Source of the DNA: Gammaproteobacteria bacterium
GTDB taxonomy: Bacteria > Pseudomonadota > Gammaproteobacteria > Steroidobacterales > Steroidobacteraceae
Length of the DNA: 56,399 bases
Assembly: GCA_003134045.1 (NCBI GenBank)
Contig: PLAH01000051.1
Location: 1 to 56,399, forward strand
Direction of reading: 5' to 3'
The stretch's first letter is position 1, and each line of letters begins with the position of its first letter. The notes beneath the pieces were generated by a model. It saw nothing but the letters and a program-made list of their open reading frames with translations. It did no database searches and was not told the origin of the DNA. The position numbers were made by a program, and so were the translations under genes. Positions 10,211-17,898 of the stretch are shown here, piece after piece.

Positions 10211-10616
10211 GAGCCGGCGGAGATTCGAGATGTTTCAGTATCGACAGGTCATTGTCCGGCTGCGCCAGGGCGACACCGACCGGGAGATCGCTCGATCCCG
10301 GCTGATGGGCCGGCGCAAGATCACCGCGCTGCGGCCGTTGGCCACCGAGTTTTGGCTGGTTGTCGCCGGATTCGCCGTTGCCGGACGATGCGACAATCGC
10401 GGCGGCGTTGTCCCCGGCACGGCGTGCCGCCAGCACGATTTCGACGGCGGAGCCATTCCGGGCGCAAGTCGAGCGGTGGGTCGCACAGGACGTCGGCGGC
10501 ATCGCGATCCCGCGGCCCTGAAGTGCGAGCACGGATACACCGGCAGCTATTCCGCGGTACGGCGCATGGTCGCCGGGATTCGGGCGGCCTTTCCACGGAG
10601 ACCACCGTCCTATTGA
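10209..10616 (+). pseudogene. istA: IS21-family istA fragment, twice frameshifted
   Basis: ATG at 10209 preceded by AGGAGG (10199-10204) opens a protein starting MSRRRFEMFQYRQ, the typical N-terminus of IS21 transposase IstA. The conserved sequence leaves the frame at a T-run (10350-10353), continues in another frame as GWLSPDSPLPDDATIAAAL and RAQVERWVAQDVGG, and returns to the first frame near 10505-10515 as HGYTGSYSAVRRMVAGIRA. Only about the first 130 of roughly 500 residues remain, with no catalytic domain and no istB. It is an inactive remnant. The excellent ribosome site belongs to the original IS left end. Confidence 0.8.
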
Positions 10617-10659
10617 GCTGAGGGCTTTGAGCGACCGGCTGGGCGTTTCACATGCGTCC

Positions 10660-10764
10660 CGTTATGCGAACCTTGCGGTGCCGCATAACGCATTTCGATA
10701 AGCTAAGCCTTATCATGCGTGATGTCGCCATGACTAACTGTAGCTCTCGAAGCGTTATGCGAAC
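10660..10764. repeat. attC-like imperfect inverted repeat with a flanking direct repeat
   Basis: CGCATAACGC (10682-10691) with TTCGA (10694-10698) pairs with TCGAAGCGTTATGCG (10747-10761), leaving a two-base bulge (AT) on one arm. The 48 bases between them include GATAAG/CTTATC arms (10697-10702 and 10709-10714). CGTTATGCGAAC occurs twice as a direct repeat (10660-10671 and 10753-10764). On the minus strand the stop codon of the neighbouring gene lies inside GCATAAC, as stop codons of integron cassettes often do in the R'' box. The layout resembles an integron attC site, but GTTATGC departs from the GTTRRRY consensus and no integron integrase is in view. Confidence 0.4.
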
Positions 10765-11347
10765 TTCCCTTCTACCGACCCCGGCCCCGGTACTGACGAA
10801 TCGTCGTCGGGACCATGTTTGTAGGTAACAAGTGAGCGAAACATATCCCTGTTTTTGACCCACTCCGGCGGCGTTTCGAGCGGAATATCTATACCATGCG
10901 CGCGTTTTAAAGTGTGAGATGCGAACTCGTTTGAGGTTAAGAAGGCTCCGTGAAAGAATCTTCTCATGAGGAACGCTTGCTCGATAAATGCAAGCAATCG
11001 CGCGTTCAACGTCTTCAAATCCTCGGTTGTTTTTACACCGTACCCGCCAGGGCAGTTAGACGATGAATGACGACATTGCGCTCGAGGACAAAGTTATCCA
11101 GATGGCCTTCGAACGTCGAGGCCAAAATCCAGTCCTCCTTGAAGTGAGCGACCAACTGCCCGAACGTCATTTTTTCTCGAGCGTTCCATAGCTCCTTCAT
11201 GTTCTTGTGCTTGCGCTTTTGCCTATCCGTGAGTCCAAGGAGTATGGCCTGCGCAAAGTACGACTCAATTTCGTGAAGTACGTGGACCGCCATTCCTAAA
11301 GCAGCAAACGTGTTTTGTAACTCCGCGCGAGATGGTTTTCGCTTCAT
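10755..11347 (-). pseudogene. HEPN-like hypothetical gene split by a frameshift
   Basis: Two adjoining frames read as one protein of about 195 residues. The first (11347-11033, starting MKRKPSRAELQNTF) ends HRLTALAGTV. The second continues past the stop with YGVKTTEDLKTLNARLLAF from about 11042 to 10755. A one-base indel near 11036-11048 explains the break. The first part has LERNVVIH (R90 to H95), the R-x4-H signature of HEPN ribonuclease folds, in a helical context. It could be an antitoxin, toxin or defence effector; I do not recognise the exact family. Either the gene is dead, or the sequence has an error, or frameshifting occurs. The stop lies in the attC-like repeat. Confidence 0.55.
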
Positions 11348-11391
11348 CGTACGATCGTCCAGGTGACCTCGATTCTTCCTGAGAGCACTAA

Positions 11392-11397
11392 ATTATA
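11392..11397 (-). promoter_or_regulatory. Candidate -10 box for the HEPN-like gene
   Basis: Perfect TATAAT on the minus strand 45 bases before the ATG at 11347, within an AT-rich island. No good -35 match is seen at the usual spacing. Confidence 0.3.
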
Positions 11398-11708
11398 CTA
11401 AGTTTGCGGCGCGGGACTCAGATTCTCCTGCGGAACGACCGCCGTGCAGAGCGAACTCACTTGGCATTGTGCGAAGTTGCATCGCGGCGAGCGCGTCGAC
11501 ATGGGCGCTCTATAGGCACGGGTTGTGTCGTTCTATTTGTCGAGGATTTGTTGACGAGCCTCGATCAGATACGCTCGAGCTGCCAAATACGCGTTTTTCT
11601 TCTATGACCCGGATTAAGGCAGACATCGCCGAGTCGCCAATCGACCGCGATTACACAGAAATGGCACGAGAGAAGCGCGTCAAATGCATGGGCGTCAGCC
11701 ATCTACCA
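11398..11708. other. Intergenic gap between the CBASS operon end and the HEPN-like gene
   Basis: About 310 bases, downstream of the fourth CBASS-operon gene and upstream of the promoter of the split gene. No coding sequence with believable composition, no clear terminator hairpin and no IS end was seen. Confidence 0.4.
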
Positions 11709-12371
11709 TCAGACCAGAAACTCCGGATGCCCCGACAGCGCATTAGCCGGCGCCCCACACAGCTCTTTCAAAAGTTTCAGCACTCGCACCACAGTGTTGT
11801 AGCCGCGGGCAGCCGCTTTGGCCTCCACGCGGCCTACCAGCGCAGGCTCCACATGCGTCGCGCGCTGCTCGAAATCGAACACCGTCATGCACACACCAGA
11901 GTCCGGATCGCGCATCATCGGCACAGGCTTCAGGAACGCCTTGGCAGCGGATTCGCCCAGGTTGTAGTGCACCAATGCATTCCTCAAGCCGAAGAGCACC
12001 TGAATATCGTCCATGAGTTCCGTGTTGGACCTAACATCGTGCAACCACTTCTTGCCGAAAACAATCACTAGCTTGCGCGCTACGGACCCCAGCCCTCGAG
12101 GTTCCCGACAAGCTTTCCTTCCTTTAAGGAAATCCGTCAGCTCACCCGCCGGCACCAGCTCCTCTCCCGCCTCGTTGGCCAACGCTTCCAAACAAAGCGC
12201 CGACAGAACCACAGCTAGCATCGCTTCGGCAAAATGCCCCTCACCGCGCGGCAACTCTAGTGCTCGGCTCACATGCGCTCGCGCCTCCCGAAGGTAGAAT
12301 ACAACCAGGGACACAGGTTGACAACGAACAGCCGGTGGTCCATCCAATTTCGCAGAAAAAATGACCGGCAT
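11709..12371 (-). CDS. HEPN-like protein, fourth gene of the CBASS operon
   Basis: A 220-residue, mostly helical protein with no family name I can give. It contains FGLRNALVHYN with R130 and H135, an R-N-x3-H motif typical of HEPN domains (RNases or toxin/antitoxin partners). The ATG lies only two bases after the stop of the cap5 gene, so it is almost certainly co-transcribed and translationally coupled with CBASS. The described short type II CBASS core is CD-NTase, E2 and effector, so this would be an accessory gene. Possible jobs are a second effector, a regulator of Cap5, or an unrelated passenger. The motif and the coupling are seen directly; the function is inferred. Confidence 0.72.
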   Translation of the reverse strand: MPVIFSAKLDGPPAVRCQPVSLVVFYLREARAHVSRALELPRGEGHFAEAMLAVVLSALCLEALANEAGEELVPAGELTDFLKGRKACREPRGLGSVARKLVIVFGKKWLHDVRSNTELMDDIQVLFGLRNALVHYNLGESAAKAFLKPVPMMRDPDSGVCMTVFDFEQRATHVEPALVGRVEAKAAARGYNTVVRVLKLLKELCGAPANALSGHPEFLV

Positions 12372-12373
12372 GA

Positions 12374-13576
12374 CTACCCTAACGTGATGGCCGGCGAAAA
12401 CGTTCCCGACCGCTTGTCCTGATCATAGATGACAAGCGGCGGCCCGACCTTGGGCAGCACATGCCGACCCAACGAAATCGCAACCGGAGCAGGAACCGCG
12501 GGGAACACATGTAGTTGCGCAAGCCCGGGGTGAGCCACTCGGATAGCCTCAAGCGCATTCATATAGGCCACAACGAACCGTCCTAAGTCCTTCCGTGTGT
12601 TCAACACCAGCGGCGTCGGCGGCTGGCCCACCACACCAAGCTCGTACAACGTCAAGTCTCCTGCCACCGCGCCGATAGCTCCCAACGCAATCGTGCCCGA
12701 GACATTCACGACAAGGCCGATCCCAGCAGTACCCCCCTTCACGTTCCGAAAACCAAACCGCGTTTTGCCCGCACCCGCGTGCCAATTCCAGGATTCCGGA
12801 TTGCGGTGCCGCTGATACAGATCCACTCGAATTTTGTCGCTCAGCCGGGAGCCCAAGTAGGCCAGCAGTGGTATCGCCGCCAGCGCGAACACAGAGACAT
12901 GCAGGGAGCGATTCCCCCGCGGCTTAATATGAGTCAGCCTCTCCAAACCCGCGTCGATGATGCTCCGGCCGCTGGCCCAATAATGCGCGTCGGGCACATC
13001 CGGCAGCGGCGTGAGATCGATTTCAACCTTTTCGCGCAACCTCAAGTAGTTCGGAGCCGCCGCGCGCTGCATATCATCGTCCGAAATATCCATCGCCCGC
13101 CCGGCGATTAGCGCCTTCAGCACCAAGGGCACCGTGTCACGATCCTTGGCCAGCCCCGTAAGGCTGAAAATGCGTTCCTCGTGATCACGCTTGAACTTAC
13201 GCAAAACCTCCACGCCGTATACGTCAGGCTCGTTGTCGATCTTGCTGTGACAGTTCTTGCAAAGAAGCATCAAATTGTCGATGTGATGGATTTTCCGCGG
13301 ACGCCCACCTCCCCGCCCCCGAGGCCCCTGAACGCTGAATGCCCAGATATGCGCCCGTTCGGCATAATTCCCTGGTGTCCCCGTCGGCTCATGTTCCAGC
13401 AAGTACGCGTTGCAGTTGTCGAATTCGCAGCGCCCACCCGCCCGTACATGCAGAAACAACGTAGTCTTCGCACCGATCGCGCGGCTGGGTTTGACCACCG
13501 GCGACGGAACAGGGACTGGAGGAGCCCTTCCCGGCGCCGCCAATCTCCGACCAGTTTTCTTTCTACTCGAACTCAT
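12374..13576 (-). CDS. cap5: CBASS effector Cap5 (HNH nuclease - SAVED sensor)
   Basis: Cyclic-nucleotide-activated DNA endonuclease. Residues about 35-125 form an HNH/treble-clef domain: C50 and C55 in GRCEFDNC, ERAHIW with H76 as likely catalytic His, IDNLMLLCKNCH with C106, C109 and H110. Residues about 180-400 are a SAVED domain, the CARF-related pocket that binds cyclic di- or oligonucleotides and drives oligomerisation and DNA degradation. In studied CdnG-Cap5 systems the ligand is 3',2'-cGAMP. Length (400) is normal for Cap5. The start overlaps the E2 gene stop by four bases. The N-terminal Arg/Pro-rich 30 residues are probably disordered. Confidence 0.92.
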   Translation of the reverse strand: MSSSRKKTGRRLAAPGRAPPVPVPSPVVKPSRAIGAKTTLFLHVRAGGRCEFDNCNAYLLEHEPTGTPGNYAERAHIWAFSVQGPRGRGGGRPRKIHHIDNLMLLCKNCHSKIDNEPDVYGVEVLRKFKRDHEERIFSLTGLAKDRDTVPLVLKALIAGRAMDISDDDMQRAAAPNYLRLREKVEIDLTPLPDVPDAHYWASGRSIIDAGLERLTHIKPRGNRSLHVSVFALAAIPLLAYLGSRLSDKIRVDLYQRHRNPESWNWHAGAGKTRFGFRNVKGGTAGIGLVVNVSGTIALGAIGAVAGDLTLYELGVVGQPPTPLVLNTRKDLGRFVVAYMNALEAIRVAHPGLAQLHVFPAVPAPVAISLGRHVLPKVGPPLVIYDQDKRSGTFSPAITLG

Positions 13577-14259
13577 GTCTTCACCCCCAACTTCCCGACG
13601 CGCAACGCTCTGTTCATATCCTCGAAAACCTTGCGCGGCGCGAGCTGCCTGATCTCCGCAATCCGATCACGAAACTTGCACTGACCAAGACGCTTCCCAC
13701 ACCCGCAAGGGCAACGGTGTCGCACAGCCGCGCGCGGCGTGGTGGCAAGAACCCGTAGCGCCGAGCGAACGGCCTCATCACCAGTCACGCCAAATAGATC
13801 CTGATAGTCCTCGTATAGTCCCGCATACCCATGAGACAGCTCACCCAGCACAAAGCGCCCTTCAGTCTTCCGCCGCGTGGCGGCATACAGAAAGGGCACA
13901 ATGCACTCATCCGCAAAGCTGAGCAGGTCTAGCCTCGGACCGATTTTCTGCCGAAGCCTCAGTTCCGATCCCAAGCAAAGCCGCCCGCTTTCCGCGAACA
14001 CATGCTCATCTGCCTCTCGTTTAATGCGGCCGCCGGTCTCAAACACTCGGGGCATGGTCTGCGGATATGAGGCCACTTCAATTCGGAGTTCATAAGCGTC
14101 TTTCACGTCCACGCCACCCCAGGCCGCTTCGAACGCAAACGTACCCCGCAAAACGGCCGGTCCGCCCGTAGCCGGATCCACCGACATTCCAGGGTAAGCC
14201 CTCACAAACGCTTGCAGGTCATCGCTCGAAATACACACTAGAACCTGTCGCCCGCCCAT
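13573..14259 (-). CDS. CBASS stand-alone E2-like conjugating protein with Cys-rich tail
   Basis: Ubiquitin-conjugating-enzyme-like protein of short type II CBASS, which has E2 but neither an E1 domain nor a Cap3 protease. Its expected role is to prime the CD-NTase, probably by modifying or linking to its C-terminus. The UBC fold is indicated by YELRIEVASYPQTMPRVF (about 56-73), the HVF segment and SGRLCLGS with C95 as presumptive catalytic Cys. After the E2 core comes HRCPCGCGKRLGQC (C184, C186, C188, C195), a SEC-C-like zinc knuckle. It overlaps cdnG by 22 bases and cap5 by 4. No Cap3-like gene is nearby. Confidence 0.85.
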   Translation of the reverse strand: MGGRQVLVCISSDDLQAFVRAYPGMSVDPATGGPAVLRGTFAFEAAWGGVDVKDAYELRIEVASYPQTMPRVFETGGRIKREADEHVFAESGRLCLGSELRLRQKIGPRLDLLSFADECIVPFLYAATRRKTEGRFVLGELSHGYAGLYEDYQDLFGVTGDEAVRSALRVLATTPRAAVRHRCPCGCGKRLGQCKFRDRIAEIRQLAPRKVFEDMNRALRVGKLGVKT

Positions 14260-15425
14260 GGCTTTGGTGGCGACTGGATCTGCACCCGTCGCGGCGCTGC
14301 TGAAGTGAGGTAGCCCGCGCCGGCGCCCAACGCGTCAGCCACCTTCTGCTCATTCAGCCGCACTTTCCACCCCGATTGCGCCCGCTTCACCAACTCCCGA
14401 GGATCGTTCTGATCCAACACAGACTGGAAGTCCGCTGTCACCTGCACAATCCAGCGATGAAAGTTCTCCTTCAGCTGATGCCTGCGACCCTCCGCCGTCT
14501 TCCAGCGATCCGCGAAGTTCTCAGCCGGATTGACCGGATTCAACACCACATCCGAATTGGAGCGCCGGAAATCATCGAATGCTCGCAGCACCCTGGCCAT
14601 CGTCTCCATCAGAGATTCCCCCGCTACATGCGCCTGCGCCGCCAGAGTCGTCACAATCACCGAAATTGGCCTGTACTCGCAGGCATGCTCGAACATGGTG
14701 TCGCGATGTCCTTTGAGCAATTGGATCGCCTGCTGGAGCGCGCTCTTCCGCCGGTACACCGGCACATCATCCACCTGTGCCTCCATTTTCAGCGCGCGGC
14801 GCGTGCCCTCCATGCGCGACACAAACCAGCGCACATACCCCTCAGGATTGCTGGAAAGCCAATCCAAGTGGATGGAGTCAAAATGCGGACTTCGGTCATC
14901 CGTGATCCACATCGCATCCGCGGCAATGTCCTCGGCCAAGCGACGATCCACGCCGCGCTGCTCCAGCAGCAGTGCCAGCTCGGAACGTCGCGTTGGGTTT
15001 GACAGAATCCCCGGCACCACATCCATGTGAAACGCCAGCCCGTCCTGATAATTCAGACGCCAGCAGCGATGCTTGGGCTCCAGAGGCTCTTTGATATTTC
15101 GGTAAGCCCGGTAAGACTCCAGTTCGCGCCCTACCATATCCCTGATCTGACGCTGCGTATGGCTGGTTCGATGCACACCCCGCCGTAACTTGCAGGACAA
15201 ATCCAAGTCGTACTCCTGCCCCTCCTCCACCGGACGGATCGCCGTCCCGAGGGCAAATGAGCCTTGGACAAAGATGTGCGGGTCTAGCCCATCCAGCGTG
15301 CAACCATCGCGATTCATCCACACCCCGAGGTCACCATAGCGGCGCTTAGCGGCCTCATACGCGTGCTCCGGCAGCTCGATCTCCTTGAGCAGAAGCGCCA
15401 ATTTGTCGTTCGAGTTATTGCTCAC
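14238..15425 (-). CDS. cdnG: CBASS CD-NTase (CdnG-like cyclic dinucleotide synthase)
   Basis: Nucleotidyltransferase that makes the cyclic nucleotide alarm on phage infection. The start is the GTG at 15425 because GGAGG (15437-15433) lies seven bases upstream; a longer frame to 15536 would read through the inverted repeat. The Pol-beta core is visible: GSFALGT (G55-S56), EYDLDL (D73, D75) and HMDVVP (D135) as the third metal-binding Asp. The helical OAS-like C-terminal half includes WLSSNPEGYVRWF. The CdnG assignment, and so a cGAMP-like product, rests on the partner Cap5 and the E2-only layout; I have not compared clades. First gene of the four-gene operon. Confidence 0.88.
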   Translation of the reverse strand: MSNNSNDKLALLLKEIELPEHAYEAAKRRYGDLGVWMNRDGCTLDGLDPHIFVQGSFALGTAIRPVEEGQEYDLDLSCKLRRGVHRTSHTQRQIRDMVGRELESYRAYRNIKEPLEPKHRCWRLNYQDGLAFHMDVVPGILSNPTRRSELALLLEQRGVDRRLAEDIAADAMWITDDRSPHFDSIHLDWLSSNPEGYVRWFVSRMEGTRRALKMEAQVDDVPVYRRKSALQQAIQLLKGHRDTMFEHACEYRPISVIVTTLAAQAHVAGESLMETMARVLRAFDDFRRSNSDVVLNPVNPAENFADRWKTAEGRRHQLKENFHRWIVQVTADFQSVLDQNDPRELVKRAQSGWKVRLNEQKVADALGAGAGYLTSAAPRRVQIQSPPKPWAGDRF

Positions 15426-15432
15426 CGTAATA

Positions 15433-15437
15433 CCTCC
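15433..15437 (-). promoter_or_regulatory. Ribosome binding site fixing the cdnG start
   Basis: Perfect GGAGG on the minus strand, seven bases before GTG at 15425. It decides between this start and the longer upstream reading frame. Confidence 0.7.
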
Positions 15438-15517
15438 GCTATGTACATCCAGCGCAAATCCGTATAATTCACCCTTATAGACGCGCGCGGAGCCCAACCG
15501 GCCCTCGCCGCAACAGA

Positions 15518-15559
15518 TACGCCGAAGCGTGATCACCTAAGGAATCACGCTTCGGCGTA
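15518..15559. repeat. Perfect 16-bp inverted repeat between the CBASS and sigma/protease operons
   Basis: TACGCCGAAGCGTGAT (15518-15533) and its exact reverse complement (15544-15559) flank a ten-base spacer, CACCTAAGGA. It lies in the 162-base divergent intergenic region, 93 bases before the cdnG start and 28 before the proposed sigma start. A perfect 32-base match does not arise by chance. It has no T-run on either side, so a terminator is unlikely. A shared operator, or a leader hairpin in the sigma message, are the best readings. Confidence 0.85.
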
Positions 15560-15587
15560 CTTCTCTAAGGAAGGAGATTGCGACCCC

Positions 15588-16283
15588 TTGGCGCACACAG
15601 GAAGTCAGGAGTCTGATGGGACACTGTTGTACTACATGTCCTGTCGAGGCAGTCCTGCCGATATCAAGCTCTCGGATGCCGCGGCCCGAGAATTTCACCG
15701 TCGGCATATGAGGGCGCTTTTCGCCCGCTGTGCCCGTATTTGTCGCAACGCCGGAGCTGCCCATGGCATTGACACCGACCTAGCCCAGATGACTTTGGCC
15801 AAAGCTGTTCAGCGCGCCGACACTTTCAAAGACCCTCCCGGGCTCACCCCCAGCGATCAGGCGCGCCACACACAAGCCTGGCTGGGATCCATCGCCCACA
15901 ACCTGCTCATCGACAGCATTCGCAATCCGAACAGACCCGGCCCACTCACCGGAGCCAAAGACGAACTGCCCGCCGAGGACTATTCCGACGCAGAACTCGC
16001 CGCACTGCTCTGCGACGGCCACTCGCTGCCGCGCGACAACGAGACCATCCGCCTGGTGCGCGAAGGACTCCCCACACTGCCGCAGCGAACGCAAGCCGTG
16101 TTGATACAAACCGTCCTGCAACGAAAGCGCTCTCCGCACGAAACCTACATGTATCGAGGTTCCGCCGCGGCATTAGCCGCGAATCTTGGCACCACACCGG
16201 AAAATGTGCGCCGCATTCGCATGATCGGTTTAAAAGCACTCGCCAGTTACGTCCAATCGCATTCTGGAGGGACCCCGAAATGA
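15588..16283 (+). CDS. Sigma-70-family (ECF-like) RNA polymerase sigma factor
   Basis: Likely alternative sigma factor or sigma-like DNA-binding regulator. An N-terminal helical region with TDLAQMTLAKAVQRADTF and QAWLGSIAHNLLIDSIRN resembles sigma region 2 (core binding and -10 recognition). The C-terminal segment from LPQRTQAVLIQTVL to TTPENVRRIRMIGLKALA resembles the region 4 helix-turn-helix. The TTG at 15588 follows AAGGAG (15571-15576) at 11 bases; an in-frame ATG at 15636 is the alternative. It is the first gene of a three-gene operon (ATGA overlap with the next) pointing away from CBASS. It probably controls this locus; its targets are inferred. Confidence 0.75.
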   Translation: MAHTGSQESDGTLLYYMSCRGSPADIKLSDAAAREFHRRHMRALFARCARICRNAGAAHGIDTDLAQMTLAKAVQRADTFKDPPGLTPSDQARHTQAWLGSIAHNLLIDSIRNPNRPGPLTGAKDELPAEDYSDAELAALLCDGHSLPRDNETIRLVREGLPTLPQRTQAVLIQTVLQRKRSPHETYMYRGSAAALAANLGTTPENVRRIRMIGLKALASYVQSHSGGTPK

Positions 16284-16639
16284 GTGAGACGCCGAAAAAG
16301 ACCCCCAAAAAGCCGGCTGCGTCCGCAGAGGCCGCCTTCCAAACCTTAGCCGCCGCCATAGAACAGGAGTGGACTACACCGGCACTAGTCGACGAAGACC
16401 CGTTGCCCAACGTCTTACGAGACCCCGCCGTCTGCTTGGACCGCGGTAGACACCTCTTGATCGCCGGCCTTCATTTCCAATTCGCCGGGCAACACGCAGA
16501 CGCAGGCGCCGACGACGAGGAATACCGCAGAGCTGCCCGTAATGGCAGCGCAATTCCTCAAGCGGTTATGGACCGCATGCACGCCGAACGCCACGCCGCC
16601 GAGCATCAGCTCCCCCTAGGTCTCGATGTCAAGGAATGA
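16280..16639 (+). CDS. Unknown 119-residue protein between the sigma factor and the peptidase
   Basis: No recognised domain. The N-terminus (MSETPKKTPKKPAASAEAAF) is Lys/Pro/Ala rich and probably disordered. The rest is acidic, with DAGADDEEYRRAARNG and a C-terminus rich in His, Glu and Ala. It starts within the ATGA shared with the sigma gene stop and overlaps the peptidase start by 14 bases, so the three proteins are made together. From position it could be an anti-sigma or adaptor that the ImmA/IrrE peptidase cuts; that is inference only. Confidence 0.65.
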   Translation: MSETPKKTPKKPAASAEAAFQTLAAAIEQEWTTPALVDEDPLPNVLRDPAVCLDRGRHLLIAGLHFQFAGQHADAGADDEEYRRAARNGSAIPQAVMDRMHAERHAAEHQLPLGLDVKE

Positions 16640-17426
16640 CGAAATCGAAGAACTCGCCGAGTTCGTCGCCGGCGAACATTGGCACGGCAGCCAGGTCGAC
16701 CCTTGCCACGTCGCCTCAGGGTCAGGTCTCACCTTCAGTTTCGGCCACTACGAAGACTACTTCGACGGCCTGTTGGAATGTCGCGCGCATCGCTTTCACG
16801 TCTATCTCAACATCGATCGACATGGCTCCGATTGCTCCGCCAGAATGCGATTCAGCTTCGCTCACGAACTCGGCCACTTTTTCCTTGACTGGCACCGGCA
16901 CGCGCTCGAGCACGGCATTCCCGCGCATGGCTCGTCCGCCGATTTTCAATCTTCATTAGCCATCGAACACGAAGCTGACCTCTTCGCCGCTAACCTGCTG
17001 CTCCCAAAAGATAAACTCAAAGCCGCTGCGCACCGCCACATCGACGCAGCCGAGATCCAACGCCTCGCCGTCCTGTTTGGCACCTCACTCAGCGCCACCG
17101 CCATTCGCTGCGCCCTATTGGACTTAAGCTCTCTCATTGTTATGGGCTGGACCGCCCAAGGCCGCCGCTGGTGCTGGTCATCGGCCCGCTATCGACCATT
17201 CGGCAACAAGGCGTTCAAAAACATATCCGCCCTGGTGCGAGACTCAAATACCTGGCACGCCCTAAATTCACCCTACTCCACACAAATCGCTGCGCCCGCC
17301 AAAGGCACCACCCTCTCCGCCTGGTTTCCCGCCATCAATGCCGGCAGCCTCCATGATGATGTACTGCTTGAAGAGTGCATCTGCCTCGGCCGATACGGCG
17401 CCTTGACTATTCTCAGGCCCTACTAG
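16626..17426 (+). CDS. ImmA/IrrE-family zinc metallopeptidase
   Basis: Zn-dependent endopeptidase of the family that cuts repressors to switch on mobile-element, stress or defence genes. The metal site is clear: FAHELGHFFLDW with H80, E81 and H84, then IEHEADLFAANLLLP supplying the third acidic ligand (about E116). The N-terminal region is the usual IrrE/ImmA lead-in; the C-terminal 130 residues may sense a signal. Known CBASS loci can carry the CapH repressor and the CapP peptidase of this family. Here the partner is a sigma-like protein plus an unknown protein rather than an HTH repressor. Last gene of its operon. Confidence 0.88.
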   Translation: MSRNDEIEELAEFVAGEHWHGSQVDPCHVASGSGLTFSFGHYEDYFDGLLECRAHRFHVYLNIDRHGSDCSARMRFSFAHELGHFFLDWHRHALEHGIPAHGSSADFQSSLAIEHEADLFAANLLLPKDKLKAAAHRHIDAAEIQRLAVLFGTSLSATAIRCALLDLSSLIVMGWTAQGRRWCWSSARYRPFGNKAFKNISALVRDSNTWHALNSPYSTQIAAPAKGTTLSAWFPAINAGSLHDDVLLEECICLGRYGALTILRPY

Positions 17427-17898
17427 CTTCAGCATTTAATCGAATCGGACCTCATCTCAATCAGACGTGGCCATGGAAGCTGCCAGGATTTATTCGGGGT
17501 CTCCGCCGTCATCGGCGTCGAGCGCCCTGTCGGGTACTTCAACCTCTCTTTCGTACATGGCTCGGCCGGTGTGAGTTTTCCTTCTAGATGGCCAAGAGGT
17601 TTCAACGAACACGTCCCTAGCCTCAACATTTGCCAACTTTACGCTGTTAATTCTGGCCTAAAAGTACAATGAGACTGAATCGCAGCACTTAAGCGATTGG
17701 ACATCCTCTCCGCATCTGCTCGCGCCGTTTTTCCTTCATAACGTCCGGAAGATTCGGATCGAACGTGCCCTACTTGCTAGTTGTTCAAGCTAAATGCCTT
17801 GCGTTGCCGGAGGCCCCGCACGGACTTTCCCTTTAGGACGTCCTGAAAGCCTAATCGGAAACGATTAAGGAAAACTCACACGCGTTCCCGAGTAGGGA
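17427..17898. other. 472-base intergenic region between convergent operons
   Basis: Lies between the peptidase and HEPN/TPR gene ends, so two terminators are expected. A near-palindrome centred on GGACGTCC (about 17832-17848) and a hairpin TAATCG-GAAA-CGATTA (17852-17867) stand together near its right end. Neither has a strong T-run on the expected side. No coding sequence was supported here. Confidence 0.4.
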
